A DNA stretch of 51,372 nucleotides from an uncultured Muribaculaceae bacterium (GCA_905233915.1 CAJOFM010000020.1:1-51372), one strand, 5' to 3'; positions 16,148 to 25,890 are shown, counted from the first letter of the stretch. Notes: generated from the sequence alone by a model not told the origin. Program-made: numbers and translations.

Positions 16148-17242
16148 TCATCGCTTGAACCTGCTCATCTCGTAAAATGCGGGCAATGCCTGACCGTTGG
16201 CGCTGTTGAACAGACCGCGGTTCAGTCCCCAATCACTCTTCTCGAATCGGGTGCCATAGCGGTTCTCCTCGGGATACCACCAGAAGAGCCCCGTCACATT
16301 GTCATGACGGTTTAACTCGGCAACAAGGTCGGCTGTAAACTGGCGTTGGCCCTCAATCGTGCCCGGCGGGCAATGGGTGAAATCCTCCTCGCCGCGGTTC
16401 ACGCCCTCGTGCAGGTAGTAGTAGGCCGCCTCGACAATCATCACGGGCTTGTCGGGGTAGCGCTCAGCCAGCGAGTCGAGGGCCTTACCCAAGTTGGGAA
16501 TCGTGCCGTGCCACATGGGATAGTAACTCAAGCCGATGATGTCATAGTCCAGCCCGGCTTCACGCAGGCGGTCATAGTAGTTGCGCGTCATTTCCCACAC
16601 GCCAGCCTTCTCGGTGTGAATGATGATGCCGGCCTTGGGGCACACCTCACGACAAGCCTTGCAACCCGCCTTAAGCAACTGAGTAAACACGTCCCAGTTT
16701 GCGTCTTTCATGGGGTCGACGCGTCCCACGGGCCAGTCCATGCCGAAGGTGATCTCGTTGCCCACCTGGATGGTTGCTGGCTCAACACCGGCAGCCTTCA
16801 AGGCCTGCAGGCAGTGGCGGGTGTAGCGGTAGATGCTGTCGGCCAGCGTCTTGGCATCTAGTCCCTCCCACCGCTTGGGGGTGAACTGCTTGGCAGGGTC
16901 GGCCCAGGTGTCGCTATAGTGGAAATCGAGCATCACCTCAAAGCCGCGTGCCTTGATGGTCTTGCACAGGTCGATGACGTAATTCAGGTCCTGGCACACG
17001 CCCTCGTCGTGGTGGCGCCCAGGAGCATTCTGCGGATCCACGAACAGGCGCACGCGCATCATGTTCCAGCCCTGTTGCTTGAACAGGTCATAAGGATCTA
17101 CCGTCACGCCACAAGAATCCTTATAGATTACACCATTGTGGGCATTGGATGTCATCATCGAGATATCCCCACCCAACCAAGCCTGCGCCATGGCAATCAG
17201 GGCCACAGCCGCCGTCAGCATCAATGCAACAACTCGTTTCAT
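16148..17242 (-). CDS. secreted GH53 endo-beta-1,4-galactanase
   Basis: The protein has 364 residues with a signal peptide (MKRVVALMLTAAVALIAMAQA). The GH53 signature blocks are clear: MMRVRLFVDP (61-70), MLDFHYSDTWADPAKQ (104-119), the acid/base Glu in QVGNEITFGMDWP (E163) and the nucleophile Glu in PVMIVEAAYYY (E271). The ending WWYPEENRYGTRFEKSDWGLN...NGQALPAF is also a family mark. It hydrolyses beta-1,4-galactan side chains of pectin (arabinogalactan type I). No SusC/SusD pair is near, so it is a stand-alone enzyme rather than part of a polysaccharide utilisation locus. The length (about 340 residues mature) is normal. Confidence 0.95.
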   Translation of the reverse strand: MKRVVALMLTAAVALIAMAQAWLGGDISMMTSNAHNGVIYKDSCGVTVDPYDLFKQQGWNMMRVRLFVDPQNAPGRHHDEGVCQDLNYVIDLCKTIKARGFEVMLDFHYSDTWADPAKQFTPKRWEGLDAKTLADSIYRYTRHCLQALKAAGVEPATIQVGNEITFGMDWPVGRVDPMKDANWDVFTQLLKAGCKACREVCPKAGIIIHTEKAGVWEMTRNYYDRLREAGLDYDIIGLSYYPMWHGTIPNLGKALDSLAERYPDKPVMIVEAAYYYLHEGVNRGEEDFTHCPPGTIEGQRQFTADLVAELNRHDNVTGLFWWYPEENRYGTRFEKSDWGLNRGLFNSANGQALPAFYEMSRFKR

Positions 17243-17282
17243 ATTGATTATCCCTTAAAATCTCTTTATACAAAAATCAAAA

Positions 17283-17311
17283 AGTGCCGATAATCAACGA
17301 CTATCAGCACT
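17283..17311 (-). terminator. terminator downstream of tRNA-Pro
   Basis: On the minus strand AGTGCTGATA pairs with TATCGGCACT (one G-T pair) around a 9-nt loop and is followed by TTTTGATTTTT. It starts about 12 nt after the tRNA 3' end, so it would end a short tRNA transcript. Confidence 0.75.
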
Positions 17312-17322
17312 CTTTTGCGATG

Positions 17323-17397
17323 TCGGGGTGACTTGATTCGAACAAGCGACCCCACGCCCCCCAGACGCGTACTCTAACCGGACTGAGCTACACCCCG
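17323..17397 (-). tRNA. tRNA-Pro (anticodon GGG)
   Basis: A full cloverleaf can be drawn: acceptor CGGGGTG/CACCCCG with discriminator A, a D-arm with AGTCCGGTTA loop, an anticodon stem CGCGT/GCGTG with the loop CTGGGGG (anticodon GGG at 17360-17362), a five-base variable loop, and a T-arm GCTTG/CAAGT around TTCGAAT. CCA is not encoded. It reads proline CCC and CCU codons. Confidence 0.95.
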
Positions 17398-17574
17398 ATC
17401 GCACTTACCGAAACGCATTTGTTTCGTAAAGCGGTGCAAAATTAATACCGTTTGCAGAACTGACCAAATTTTTTCGCGACTTTTTTAAAAGAATTTTAAG
17501 TTCTATGGTTTAAGGCACTGATAATAAGCATTCTAATAATTCTCATTCATAACACCCAAAAAGCCGAAAAGCAA

Positions 17575-17614
17575 GCAAGGCCGCTCGCACCCATGGGGAT
17601 GCAGGCGACCTTGC
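17575..17614 (-). terminator. terminator of fba
   Basis: A long imperfect hairpin (GCAAGG...CGC...GCA with TGC...GCG...CCTTGC) starts about 30 nt after the fba stop and is followed on the minus strand by TTGCTTTTCGGCTTTTT. The bases between this and the tRNA (17398-17574) hold nothing I recognise. Confidence 0.75.
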
Positions 17615-17643
17615 AGGATTTTTTCTTGCTTAGACAGATGCGA

Positions 17644-18645
17644 TTACTCGGCCTTGCCGTCGCTGCCCAGCACCTCAATGATTTTGTGCTTGTAGAGCTT
17701 GGTCATCTCGTCACGAGCGGGACCGCAGTACTTGCGGGGGTCAAACTCACCGGGCTTCTCGGCGAGCACCTTGCGAACGGCTGCAGTGAAGGCCAGACGG
17801 CTGTCGCTGTCGATGTTGATCTTGCAAACGGCGCTCTTGGCGGCCTTGCGCAACTGATCCTCGGGGATACCTACAGCATCGGGCAGGTTGCCGCCGTGGC
17901 TGTTGATGATGTCAACATACTCCTGGGGTACGCTCGACGAACCGTGCAGCACAATGGGGAAGCCGGGGAGCTTCTTCTCAATCTCCTCGAGCACGTCAAA
18001 TGCCAGGGGAGGAGGAACGAGCTTGCCGGTCTGCGGGTCGCGGGTGCACTGCTCGGGTTTGAACTTGTAAGCGCCATGGCTGGTACCAATGCTGATGGCC
18101 AGCGAGTCACAACCGGTGCGGGTGGCGAAGTCAATCACCTCCTCGGGCTTGGTGTAGTGCGACTCCTCGGCTACAACGTCGTCCTCAACGCCGGCGAGAA
18201 CGCCCAGCTCGGCCTCAACGGTTACGTCAAACTGATGGGCATATTCCACAACCTTCCTGGTCAGGGCGATGTTCTCCTCATAGGGGAGCGATGAGCCGTC
18301 GATCATTACCGACGAGAAACCGAAGTCCACGCAGGACTTGCACAATTCAAAGGTGTCACCATGGTCCAGATGGAGGCAAATCTGGGGATGTTCCCAACCC
18401 AACTCCTTGGCATACTCTACAGCGCCCTCGGCCATGTAACGCAACAGCGTCTGGTTGGCATACTTGCGGGCACCGCTCGATACCTGCAGGATAACAGGCG
18501 ACTTGGTCTCGGCGCAAGCCTTGATGATAGCCTGTAACTGCTCCATGTTGTTGAAGTTGAATGCGGGGATAGCATAGCCGCCATCCACTGCCTTAGCAAA
18601 CATCTCGCGAGTGTTCACGAGACCTAAATCCTTGTAATTTACCAT
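17644..18645 (-). CDS. fba: class II fructose-bisphosphate aldolase
   Basis: The protein has 333 residues. Class II motifs are present: the start VNTREMFAKAVDGGYAIPAFN, the zinc-binding and catalytic segment ICLHLDHGD, the second zinc-site VEAELG, the phosphate-binding ISIGTSHGAYKF and the third zinc-His segment PIVLHGSSSVPQEYV. The length matches the family (about 330). It cleaves fructose-1,6-bisphosphate to dihydroxyacetone phosphate and glyceraldehyde-3-phosphate in glycolysis and runs in reverse in gluconeogenesis, in the cytosol. It is monocistronic: its own promoter is at 18679-18709 and a strong hairpin follows it. Confidence 0.98.
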   Translation of the reverse strand: MVNYKDLGLVNTREMFAKAVDGGYAIPAFNFNNMEQLQAIIKACAETKSPVILQVSSGARKYANQTLLRYMAEGAVEYAKELGWEHPQICLHLDHGDTFELCKSCVDFGFSSVMIDGSSLPYEENIALTRKVVEYAHQFDVTVEAELGVLAGVEDDVVAEESHYTKPEEVIDFATRTGCDSLAISIGTSHGAYKFKPEQCTRDPQTGKLVPPPLAFDVLEEIEKKLPGFPIVLHGSSSVPQEYVDIINSHGGNLPDAVGIPEDQLRKAAKSAVCKINIDSDSRLAFTAAVRKVLAEKPGEFDPRKYCGPARDEMTKLYKHKIIEVLGSDGKAE

Positions 18646-18678
18646 AATTGTTGATAAAACTATTTATTATTTCAAGCG

Positions 18679-18709
18679 CAAAAGTAACCATTATTTTGTG
18701 TCCAAGCAA
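18679..18709 (-). promoter_or_regulatory. promoter of fba
   Basis: The minus-strand -7 element is TACTTTTG (18679-18686) and a TTG (18707-18709) lies 20 nt upstream. Confidence 0.55.
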
Positions 18710-18802
18710 GCGATGCCAGCAATTATTTTTATTAACATGGCAATAACATGGCAATTTGAACTTTTACAGTGGGCGCTAACATCGAAAAACCCGCTCGGGC
18801 TA

Positions 18803-18833
18803 TTGCCATAACCGATAAATATAATTACCTTTG
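18803..18833 (+). promoter_or_regulatory. promoter of speA
   Basis: TTG (18803-18805), a 20-nt spacer and TACCTTTG (18826-18833) precede the GTG start of speA by about 45 nt. The fba and speA promoters are divergent in a 234-nt gap. Confidence 0.6.
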
Positions 18834-18879
18834 CGCTCACATTTAGCCGCATTGTTTAACAGACTTAAATTACCAAGCC

Positions 18880-20796
18880 GTGTCAGCAATCAATAAATGG
18901 CGCATCGAGGATAGCGCCGAACTCTACAACATCGGAGGCTGGGGCCTCAAGTATTTCTCCATCAACGAGAATGGCCACGTGACGGTCACGCCCAAGAACA
19001 GCTGCGTGTCGGTGGATCTCGCCGACGTGATGGACGAACTGCATTCCCGCAAGGTGACGGCACCCGTGCTGTTGCGTTTCCCCGATATCCTGGACAACCG
19101 TATCGACAAGATTTCCAGCTGCTTCAAGAAAGCGGCCAAGGAATATGAGTACCAGGGCGCCAACTTCATCGTCTATCCTATCAAGGTGAACCAGATGCGC
19201 CAGGTGGTGGAGGAAATCATCGGGCACGGCAAGAAGTTCAACATCGGTCTGGAGGCTGGCAGCAAGCCCGAGCTGCATGCCGTGCTCGCCAGCAACATGA
19301 CCGACCTGAACGCCAACCCCGTCATCATCTGTAACGGCTACAAGGACGAGGGTTATGTCGAACTGGCCCTGCTGGCCCAAAAGATGGGACGCCGCATCTT
19401 TATCGTCGTTGAGAAGCTCAGTGAGCTGGAACTCATCGACTGTGTGGCACAGCGTCTGCACATCCGCCCCAACATCGGTTTCCGCATCAAGCTCTCGAGC
19501 AGCGGCAGCGGCAAGTGGGAAGAAAGCGGCGGCGACAGCAGCAAGTTCGGCCTGAACACGAGCGAACTGTTCAGCGCTATCGACTACCTGCGTGAGCACA
19601 AACTCGACGACTGCCTCAAACTCATCCATTTCCACATCGGCAGCCAAATCACCAAGATACGCCGCATCAAGAACGCCTTGCGCGAAGCCGCACAGTTCTA
19701 TGTGCAGCTGGCCAAGTTGGGCTTTGACGTGGAGTATGTGGACATCGGCGGCGGACTGGGTGTGGACTACGACGGCACCCGCTCCAGCGCAAGCAGCCAC
19801 TCGATGAACTATAGCATCCAGGAGTATGTCAACGATGCGGTCTATACCCTTGTCGATGCCAGCAACAAGAACGGCCTCAAGCACCCCAATATCATCACCG
19901 AGAGCGGCCGTTCCCTGACTGCCCACCACTCGGTGCTCGTGGTTGATGTGCTGGAAACCACCTCACTGCCCGAGTGGGACGACAAGGTGGACTCCGTGAG
20001 CGAGAACGACGACGAGCTGGTGCGCGACATGTATGAGATTTGGGACAAAATCAACCAGGCCCGCCTGCTCGAGGACTGGCACGATGCGTTGCAGATACGC
20101 GACGAGGCGCTCGACCGCTTCTCGCTGGGACTCATCGACCTGCGCACCCGCGCCATGGTCGAGAAACTCTTCTGGTCCATCGCCCGCGACGTGGACGGCT
20201 TTGTCCGCAACATGAAGCATGCCCCCGATGAGTTGCGCTCAGTGAGCCGCATGCTGCCCGACAAATACTTCTGCAACTTCTCCTTGTTCCAGTCACTGCC
20301 CGACGCTTGGGCCATCGACCAGGTGTTCCCCGTGATGCCCATCGACCGCCTCACCGAGCGCCCCACCCGCTTTGCCACCTTGCAGGACATGACCTGTGAC
20401 AGCGACGGCAAGTTGAATAACTTCATCTCGGCCCAAGGCATCGCCCACTCGCTGCCCGTCCACAAACTCAAAGTCGGCCAGCACTATTACATGGGCATCT
20501 TCCTCGTGGGAGCCTATCAGGAGATTTTGGGAGACATGCACAACCTGTTCGGCGACACCAATGCTGTCCACATCAACGTCTTTAAGGACCACTACGAGAT
20601 AGACCAGGTGATTGACGGTGAGACCGTGGCCGAGGTGCTCGATTATGTCGAGTTCAACCCCAAGCAACTCGTACGCAATGTTGAGACCTGGGTGAGCGAG
20701 TCCATCCGCTCCGGCAAAATCACCAGCGAGGAGGGCAACGAGTTCGTCCGCAACTTCCGCAGCGGCCTCTACGGGTACACCTATCTGGAGAAATAA
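18880..20796 (+). CDS. speA: biosynthetic arginine decarboxylase
   Basis: The protein has 638 residues from a GTG start. The first residues (MSAINKWRIEDSAELYNIGG) match the conserved N-terminus of the family, so the GTG is well supported. It is a PLP-dependent fold-III enzyme: the Schiff-base lysine lies in FIVYPIKVNQ (K102), the sugar-phosphate-type PLP pocket includes DIGGGLGVDY and HIGSQI, and the ESGRSLTAHH segment follows. The length is typical of SpeA. It turns arginine into agmatine, the first step to putrescine. Together with the carboxynorspermidine dehydrogenase at 23665-24861 it indicates the agmatine and carboxyspermidine route to spermidine. The C-terminal tail YGYTYLEK is a usual ending. 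Confidence 0.97.
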   Translation: MSAINKWRIEDSAELYNIGGWGLKYFSINENGHVTVTPKNSCVSVDLADVMDELHSRKVTAPVLLRFPDILDNRIDKISSCFKKAAKEYEYQGANFIVYPIKVNQMRQVVEEIIGHGKKFNIGLEAGSKPELHAVLASNMTDLNANPVIICNGYKDEGYVELALLAQKMGRRIFIVVEKLSELELIDCVAQRLHIRPNIGFRIKLSSSGSGKWEESGGDSSKFGLNTSELFSAIDYLREHKLDDCLKLIHFHIGSQITKIRRIKNALREAAQFYVQLAKLGFDVEYVDIGGGLGVDYDGTRSSASSHSMNYSIQEYVNDAVYTLVDASNKNGLKHPNIITESGRSLTAHHSVLVVDVLETTSLPEWDDKVDSVSENDDELVRDMYEIWDKINQARLLEDWHDALQIRDEALDRFSLGLIDLRTRAMVEKLFWSIARDVDGFVRNMKHAPDELRSVSRMLPDKYFCNFSLFQSLPDAWAIDQVFPVMPIDRLTERPTRFATLQDMTCDSDGKLNNFISAQGIAHSLPVHKLKVGQHYYMGIFLVGAYQEILGDMHNLFGDTNAVHINVFKDHYEIDQVIDGETVAEVLDYVEFNPKQLVRNVETWVSESIRSGKITSEEGNEFVRNFRSGLYGYTYLEK

Positions 20797-20797
20797 A

Positions 20798-20833
20798 ATC
20801 TAGAGGATCTAGAGAATCTAGAAAATCTAGAAA
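20798..20833 (+). repeat. 9-bp tandem repeat (ATCTAGAGN)
   Basis: Four direct 9-bp units (ATCTAGAGG, ATCTAGAGA, ATCTAGAAA, ATCTAGAAA) fill the gap between the speA stop and the truA start. Each unit contains TCTAGA. The function is unknown. Confidence 0.85.
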
Positions 20834-20838
20834 CTAGC

Positions 20839-21588
20839 ATGCGCTATTTTATCAGGCTCGGTTACCGGGGCGCTGCCTACCACGGATGGCAGGTGCAGCC
20901 CCACGACACCTCGGTGCAACAGACCATCGAGGAGGCCTTGGCCACGCTCCTGCGGGTGCCCACATCCGTTACAGGAGCAGGCCGCACCGATGCCGGTGTC
21001 AACGCCCGTCTGATGGTCGCCCACTTCGATGTGGAGCGGTCCATCGGTGACTTGGAGCGCTTGAAGCACAGCCTCAATGCCCTGCTGCCACCCGACATCG
21101 CCATCTACGGCATCATGCCCGTCCATGATGACGCCCACGCCCGCTTCGACGCCACCAGCCGCACCTACAAGTACTTCGCTGTTACGCAAAAGGACCCCTT
21201 CCTCTACCCGTTGAGCTGGAAATGTCCTCCCGACCTCGACTTCACCTTGATGAACCAAGCTGCAGCCCGGCTACTGGACTACACCGACTTCACCTCCTTC
21301 TCCAAACTTCACACCGACGTCAAGACCAACAACTGCCGCGTCACCCATGCCCAATGGACCCGTGAGGGTGACAGCCAATGGGTATTCACCATCACCGCTG
21401 ACCGTTTCCTGCGTAACATGGTGCGTGCCATCGTTGGGACCCTCGTCGAGGTAGGCCGCCACAAGATGACCATAGAAGAATTCTGCCAGGTCATCGAACG
21501 CAAGGACCGCTGCGCCGCCGGCACCTCCATGCCTGGCCACGCCCTCTTCCTGTGGGACATCACCTATCCCTACCCATTTAGTTCATAA
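20839..21588 (+). CDS. truA: tRNA pseudouridine(38-40) synthase
   Basis: The protein has 249 residues. TruA motifs are complete: YRGAAYHGWQVQP at the start, the catalytic Asp in GAGRTDAGVNA, SRTYKYF, and FTITADRFLRNMVRAIVGTLVEVG near the end. The length is normal. It isomerises uridines at positions 38-40 of the tRNA anticodon stem. It lies 42 nt downstream of speA across the 9-bp repeat and may be co-transcribed with it. The next gene (rplU) has its own promoter. Confidence 0.97.
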   Translation: MRYFIRLGYRGAAYHGWQVQPHDTSVQQTIEEALATLLRVPTSVTGAGRTDAGVNARLMVAHFDVERSIGDLERLKHSLNALLPPDIAIYGIMPVHDDAHARFDATSRTYKYFAVTQKDPFLYPLSWKCPPDLDFTLMNQAAARLLDYTDFTSFSKLHTDVKTNNCRVTHAQWTREGDSQWVFTITADRFLRNMVRAIVGTLVEVGRHKMTIEEFCQVIERKDRCAAGTSMPGHALFLWDITYPYPFSS

Positions 21589-21611
21589 TTGAAAAAAATT
21601 GGTCGAGGGGC

Positions 21612-21641
21612 TTGCCAGTTCCGGAAAAAGCATTACCTTTG
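21612..21641 (+). promoter_or_regulatory. promoter of rplU-rpmA
   Basis: TTG (21612-21614), a 19-nt spacer and TACCTTTG (21634-21641) give a start near 21648. The leader to rplU is about 85 nt, long enough for a regulatory structure, but I see no strong hairpin. Confidence 0.65.
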
Positions 21642-21732
21642 CACCCGCATTAGTGCCCACGAGGCTTAGGAAAGCGCTGGACAACTGTGTTTAGCCGCCT
21701 ATGGGACAAACATTTAAACTACAAAATATCAA

Positions 21733-22040
21733 ATGTACGCAATTGTAGAAATTCAGGGACAACAGTTCCGTGTCGAGACCGGCAAGAAGTTGTATGTCCA
21801 CTATCTCGGCGACGAGCACAAGGAAGGCGACTCTGTAGAGTTTGACCGCGTTCTGCTCGTGGATGCCGACGGTGCCGTTAAGGTTGGCGCACCTACCGTC
21901 GAAGGTGCAAAGGTTGTTTGCGAGGTAAAGGCTCCCCTCGTGAAAGGTGAATCAAGAAGAAACGTCGCAAAGGCTATCGCCGTCTGAACGGTCATCGCCA
22001 GCAGTTCACTCAGCTTGAGATTAAAGAAGTCGTTGCTTAA
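21733..22040 (+). pseudogene. rplU: rplU (50S ribosomal protein L21), frameshifted near the 3' end
   Basis: The first 74 or so residues are normal L21 ([48 protein letters not shown]). The frame then reads [12 protein letters not shown] and stops at 21985-21987. In another frame, from 21954, the expected L21 ending is intact: [20 protein letters not shown] then LEIKEVVA with a stop at 22038-22040. L21 proteins have about six residues (DKVLVF-like) between LVKG and the KKRRKG block; here only five bases (GAATC) remain where about 18 are expected. A 13-nt deletion at about 21949-21953 explains this. The gene is otherwise undecayed and rpmA follows, so a sequencing or assembly error is as likely as a real mutation. 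Confidence 0.9.
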
Positions 22041-22070
22041 TTAACCATTTAAAAATCACAACTCTAGATT

Positions 22071-22343
22071 ATGGCACATAAAAAAGGTGTCGGCAGTTCA
22101 AAGAACGGCCGCGAGAGCGAAAGCAAACGCCTCGGCGTGAAGATTTTTGGTGGTCAGTTTGCCAAGGCTGGTAACATCATCCGCCGTCAGCGCGGTACCC
22201 AGCACCGTCCTGGCAAGAACGTTGGCATGGGCAAGGACCACACTCTGTATGCTCTGGTTGACGGTACTGTAGAGTTCCAGCACCGCGCTGGTCACACCTA
22301 CATCAACGTGATCCAAGACACTCCCAAGGAGGAACAGAACTAA
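22071..22343 (+). CDS. rpmA: 50S ribosomal protein L27
   Basis: The protein has 90 residues: [20 protein letters not shown] at the start, then [41 protein letters not shown]. This is the complete L27 pattern. The N-terminus begins AHKKG directly, without the cleaved leader found in Firmicutes. It is 30 nt after the true rplU stop, the usual rplU-rpmA pair. L27 reaches the peptidyl-transferase centre. Confidence 0.98.
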   Translation: MAHKKGVGSSKNGRESESKRLGVKIFGGQFAKAGNIIRRQRGTQHRPGKNVGMGKDHTLYALVDGTVEFQHRAGHTYINVIQDTPKEEQN

Positions 22344-22375
22344 ACAAGGAGACATTAAATCCCAACCCTAAGGGA

Positions 22376-22417
22376 TGAGGGTGAGCACTGTAATGGTTGC
22401 TCACCCTCATTTTTTTA
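22376..22417 (+). terminator. terminator of rplU-rpmA
   Basis: A perfect 12-bp stem (TGAGGGTGAGCA with TGCTCACCCTCA) with a 10-nt loop is followed by TTTTTTT. Confidence 0.92.
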
Positions 22418-22426
22418 CGCTCAGCC

Positions 22427-22458
22427 TTTGCCGATTTCAAGAATTTTGTCTAACTTTG
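22427..22458 (+). promoter_or_regulatory. promoter of the 22522-24861 gene pair
   Basis: TTTG (22427-22430), a 20-nt spacer and TAACTTTG (22451-22458) lie directly after the rpmA terminator. The predicted leader is about 55 nt. Confidence 0.6.
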
Positions 22459-22521
22459 TCATTCCTGATTAAGACAAATTATCATTTATCCATAATTACA
22501 AACCTTTAATACAATCACAAG

Positions 22522-23655
22522 ATGAAAACAAAATCTATCAAGACATTACTGGTAGCCGCCATCACGCTGGCTGCAATGAGTGTGCCTGCTACGGCTAACG
22601 CCCAGTTGGGCGGTCTGGTCAAGAAGGCAAAAGACAAGGCTGGAGAAGTCGTGGACAAGAAGAAAGATGAGGCCAAGAAAAAGGGCAAAGAGGTCAAGGA
22701 AGAGGCCAAGATGCAGGCTCTGGAGAGCCAGCGTCCTCCCCTGCCGTGGCCTATGAGCGAGAATCCCCAGTACGACGGCAAGAGCGTTGAAGAATTCTTG
22801 AAAGGTATCGCCGACGTGCCCGATGAGGAGGTCAAGGCCCTGCGCGAACAGTTGGATGCCCGCTTCAAGCACAACTGCCAACTCAACAAAATCAATTCCG
22901 GGCCAGACTATGATGTGAAACTCTGGGAGAATATTACGAAAGAGAATGAGCGCTGGTGGAATTTCTATGGCACATTGGCACATATCACCCGCACTGCAAT
23001 GGACGGTGTGTATTCCGATTCGGACGGCACCATCCACAACGAGAATCAAAGTTATCTCATCAACGGCCGTAATCGCGGCCCCCGCGGCATCAGGATTGAG
23101 AAACACGACGGCAAGTTCAAGTTCTGCAGCCTGAGCCACCAAGCCATCTTCCTCGACGAAAATGAGGTGGCATCTGCCACAGATGCCGCCAAGCGCAGCC
23201 GCAAGTTCCAGATTCTGACCCTCGCCATCCACAAGATGCTGGACGAAGTCGGCGAGAAATATGACTATGATGACCGCTACATGTACAATTATGCGGGCAT
23301 GCTTGCCAAGGCCCTCGAGGAGGCACTGGAGGGCAACAAGCCTGAGAACATCGAGTACAGGGCTATGCCCAAGGCTGGCTCTATGCACGCCAAATTCAAA
23401 GCCGAGGCTCTTGCTATCGCCAAGGCCGAAGAACCTGGAGTCATCGATATCATCATCACCAGCAATGACTGGGATGTGAAGATGAACGGTTTGGTGCCTG
23501 AACGCCGCAACATCTATGGCTACTACATCACCCAAGACAAGAATGGCAAAATCTGCAAAGACCGCATGTGGACCCAGAAATACCAGGGTGACGGCAAATA
23601 CGGCAAACTGAAAGCCGGTGGCGTTGGTGTTTCCAGCGACTTCTATGTAAAATAA
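22522..23655 (+). CDS. unknown secreted protein with a Lys/Glu-rich helix
   Basis: The protein has 377 residues. A signal peptide (MKTKSIKTLLVAAITLAAMS...ANAQ) is followed by a strongly charged helix, about 30-66, made of KKAKDKAGEVVDKKKDEAKK-like repeats, probably a coiled coil. The rest is globular and contains PPLPWPMSENPQYDGKS, WENITKENERWWNFYGTLAHI, a repeated HKMLDEVGEKYDYDDRYM region and a C-terminal GYYITQDKNGKICKDRMWTQ block. I recognise no family. The gene is only 9 nt upstream of the carboxynorspermidine dehydrogenase gene and shares its promoter, so the two are co-transcribed. Whether they work together is unknown. Confidence 0.8.
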   Translation: MKTKSIKTLLVAAITLAAMSVPATANAQLGGLVKKAKDKAGEVVDKKKDEAKKKGKEVKEEAKMQALESQRPPLPWPMSENPQYDGKSVEEFLKGIADVPDEEVKALREQLDARFKHNCQLNKINSGPDYDVKLWENITKENERWWNFYGTLAHITRTAMDGVYSDSDGTIHNENQSYLINGRNRGPRGIRIEKHDGKFKFCSLSHQAIFLDENEVASATDAAKRSRKFQILTLAIHKMLDEVGEKYDYDDRYMYNYAGMLAKALEEALEGNKPENIEYRAMPKAGSMHAKFKAEALAIAKAEEPGVIDIIITSNDWDVKMNGLVPERRNIYGYYITQDKNGKICKDRMWTQKYQGDGKYGKLKAGGVGVSSDFYVK

Positions 23656-23664
23656 TCACAGACT

Positions 23665-24861
<1,197 letters not shown>

Positions 24862-24866
24862 TTAAT

Positions 24867-24900
24867 TCAAGTCCCTAAAGTGCTCACTTTAGGGACTTGA
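24867..24900. terminator. bidirectional terminator between convergent genes
   Basis: TCAAGTCCCTAAAGTG (24867-24882) pairs exactly with CACTTTAGGGACTTGA (24885-24900) around only two unpaired bases. It is the end of the dehydrogenase transcript. The T-run is poor, so termination may need protein help. Confidence 0.75.
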
Positions 24901-24928
24901 AGTTTAAAGTTTAAAGTTTAGAGGTTAG
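24901..24928 (+). repeat. 7-bp-period tandem repeat
   Basis: Four heptamers (AGTTTAA, AGTTTAA, AGTTTAG, AGGTTAG) follow the dehydrogenase terminator. They belong to the same G(T/G)TTANN pattern as the longer array at 48011-48150. Confidence 0.7.
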
Positions 24929-24959
24929 GGAAGGTAAACCGTTCTCTAACCTTTATTCA

Positions 24960-25358
24960 TTATGAGGGGAAGAGGGCGACGAGGCGCCGGTCGGCTTCGC
25001 ACCATGGCAATGACGGCAGCTGGTCCCATGGAAGCCAACGGCTGGCCGCGTGTTCCCGCATGATGAAATCGGTGTCAGTCGCTGTGCAGCGATAGGCTGC
25101 CAGGGTAATCGTGAAGTCAGGATAGTCGTGGGTCACGGTTGCCAATAACTCGTGCACCTCCACATCGAGGTTCATCTCCTCGATGAGTTCACGGTGCAGG
25201 GCTTGTTGAGGCGTCTCTCCAGGCTCTATTTTACCGCCTGGAAACTCCCACAAGTGACTCGTGTAGCTGTAGCGGGTCTCACCGCGCTGCATGCACAGCA
25301 CCTTGCCGTCAACCTCGATGACGGCGGCCACCACGTTGTAATGCTTGCGGCAGCACAT
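24960..25358 (-). CDS. NUDIX hydrolase, MutT-like (8-oxo-dGTP diphosphatase)
   Basis: The protein has 132 residues. The NUDIX box runs from G42: G-x5-E48-x7-R56-E57-x3-E60-E61, in GGKIEPGETPQQALHRELIEE. The Asn at 63 replaces the usual Gly after EE, which is tolerated. The start (VVAAVIEVDGKVLCMQRGET) and LWEFPGGKIE are typical of MutT/YvcI-like (8-oxo)dGTP-cleaving enzymes, and the length is normal. The start codon overlaps the rhodanese stop (TAATG), so translation is coupled to the upstream gene. Confidence 0.93.
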   Translation of the reverse strand: MCCRKHYNVVAAVIEVDGKVLCMQRGETRYSYTSHLWEFPGGKIEPGETPQQALHRELIEEMNLDVEVHELLATVTHDYPDFTITLAAYRCTATDTDFIMREHAASRWLPWDQLPSLPWCEADRRLVALFPS

Positions 25359-25798
25359 TATTTCACAAGTACTTTACCTGCATCCTGCCATGCCATGACG
25401 CCACCGTCAAGGTTAGTCACGCTGTAGCCCTTATTGGCCAGCAGACTGGCAGCGCGGGCGCTGCGGCGGCCACTGCGGCAATACACAGCCACCGGCCTCT
25501 GCTTGTCAAGAAGGGCCTCGGCCTGCTCTACAAATGTGCTATCGTTCACATCCACCAGCCAAGATCCAGCAATGTGTCCCTCGCTGAACTCGTCGGGCGT
25601 GCGCACGTCGAGCAGCTGCACATTGGCATCGGCAATGAAGTTCTGGAATTCGTCAACGCCCATATTGGCATAAGCCGCGAGAGCATTAGGTTTGTTGCCA
25701 TTGCCTCCCTTAGTAAAGATTCTCGCACACGAGACCGCGATAATCGTTACAATCGCAATCAACAGCAGGTTCTTGATACTTATCATCAGGATAATCAT
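25358..25798 (-). CDS. rhodanese-like lipoprotein
   Basis: The protein has 146 residues with a lipoprotein signal (LLLIAIVTIIAVSC, Cys24) and a rhodanese domain from about 40. The domain shows LLDVRTPDEFSEGHIAGSW and the active-site loop VYCRSGRRS with C107, then LANKGYSVTNLDGGVMAW. The CRSGRRS loop is the sulfur-transfer type with a full-length loop. It would sit on the periplasmic side. Partner and substrate are unknown. It is co-translated with the NUDIX gene, a pairing of an envelope sulfurtransferase and a nucleotide sanitiser that has no obvious functional link. Confidence 0.93.
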   Translation of the reverse strand: MIILMISIKNLLLIAIVTIIAVSCARIFTKGGNGNKPNALAAYANMGVDEFQNFIADANVQLLDVRTPDEFSEGHIAGSWLVDVNDSTFVEQAEALLDKQRPVAVYCRSGRRSARAASLLANKGYSVTNLDGGVMAWQDAGKVLVK

Positions 25799-25890
25799 AA
25801 TAAATGATAATGTTTAATAAATGACAAAGATACAACTTTTTTGAAAAAATAGTACCTTTGCACCGCTAAAATCAGATTAATCACATAACT

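Noticed and set aside
18883..19929. 348-codon frame antisense to speA
   Set aside because: speA is complete and well conserved on the plus strand; the reverse frame shows only shadow composition.
20798..20833. Restriction-site-like TCTAGA repeats as a cloning artefact
   Set aside because: The spacing is a regular 9 bp with drifted units, as in natural tandem repeats, and flanking genes are intact.
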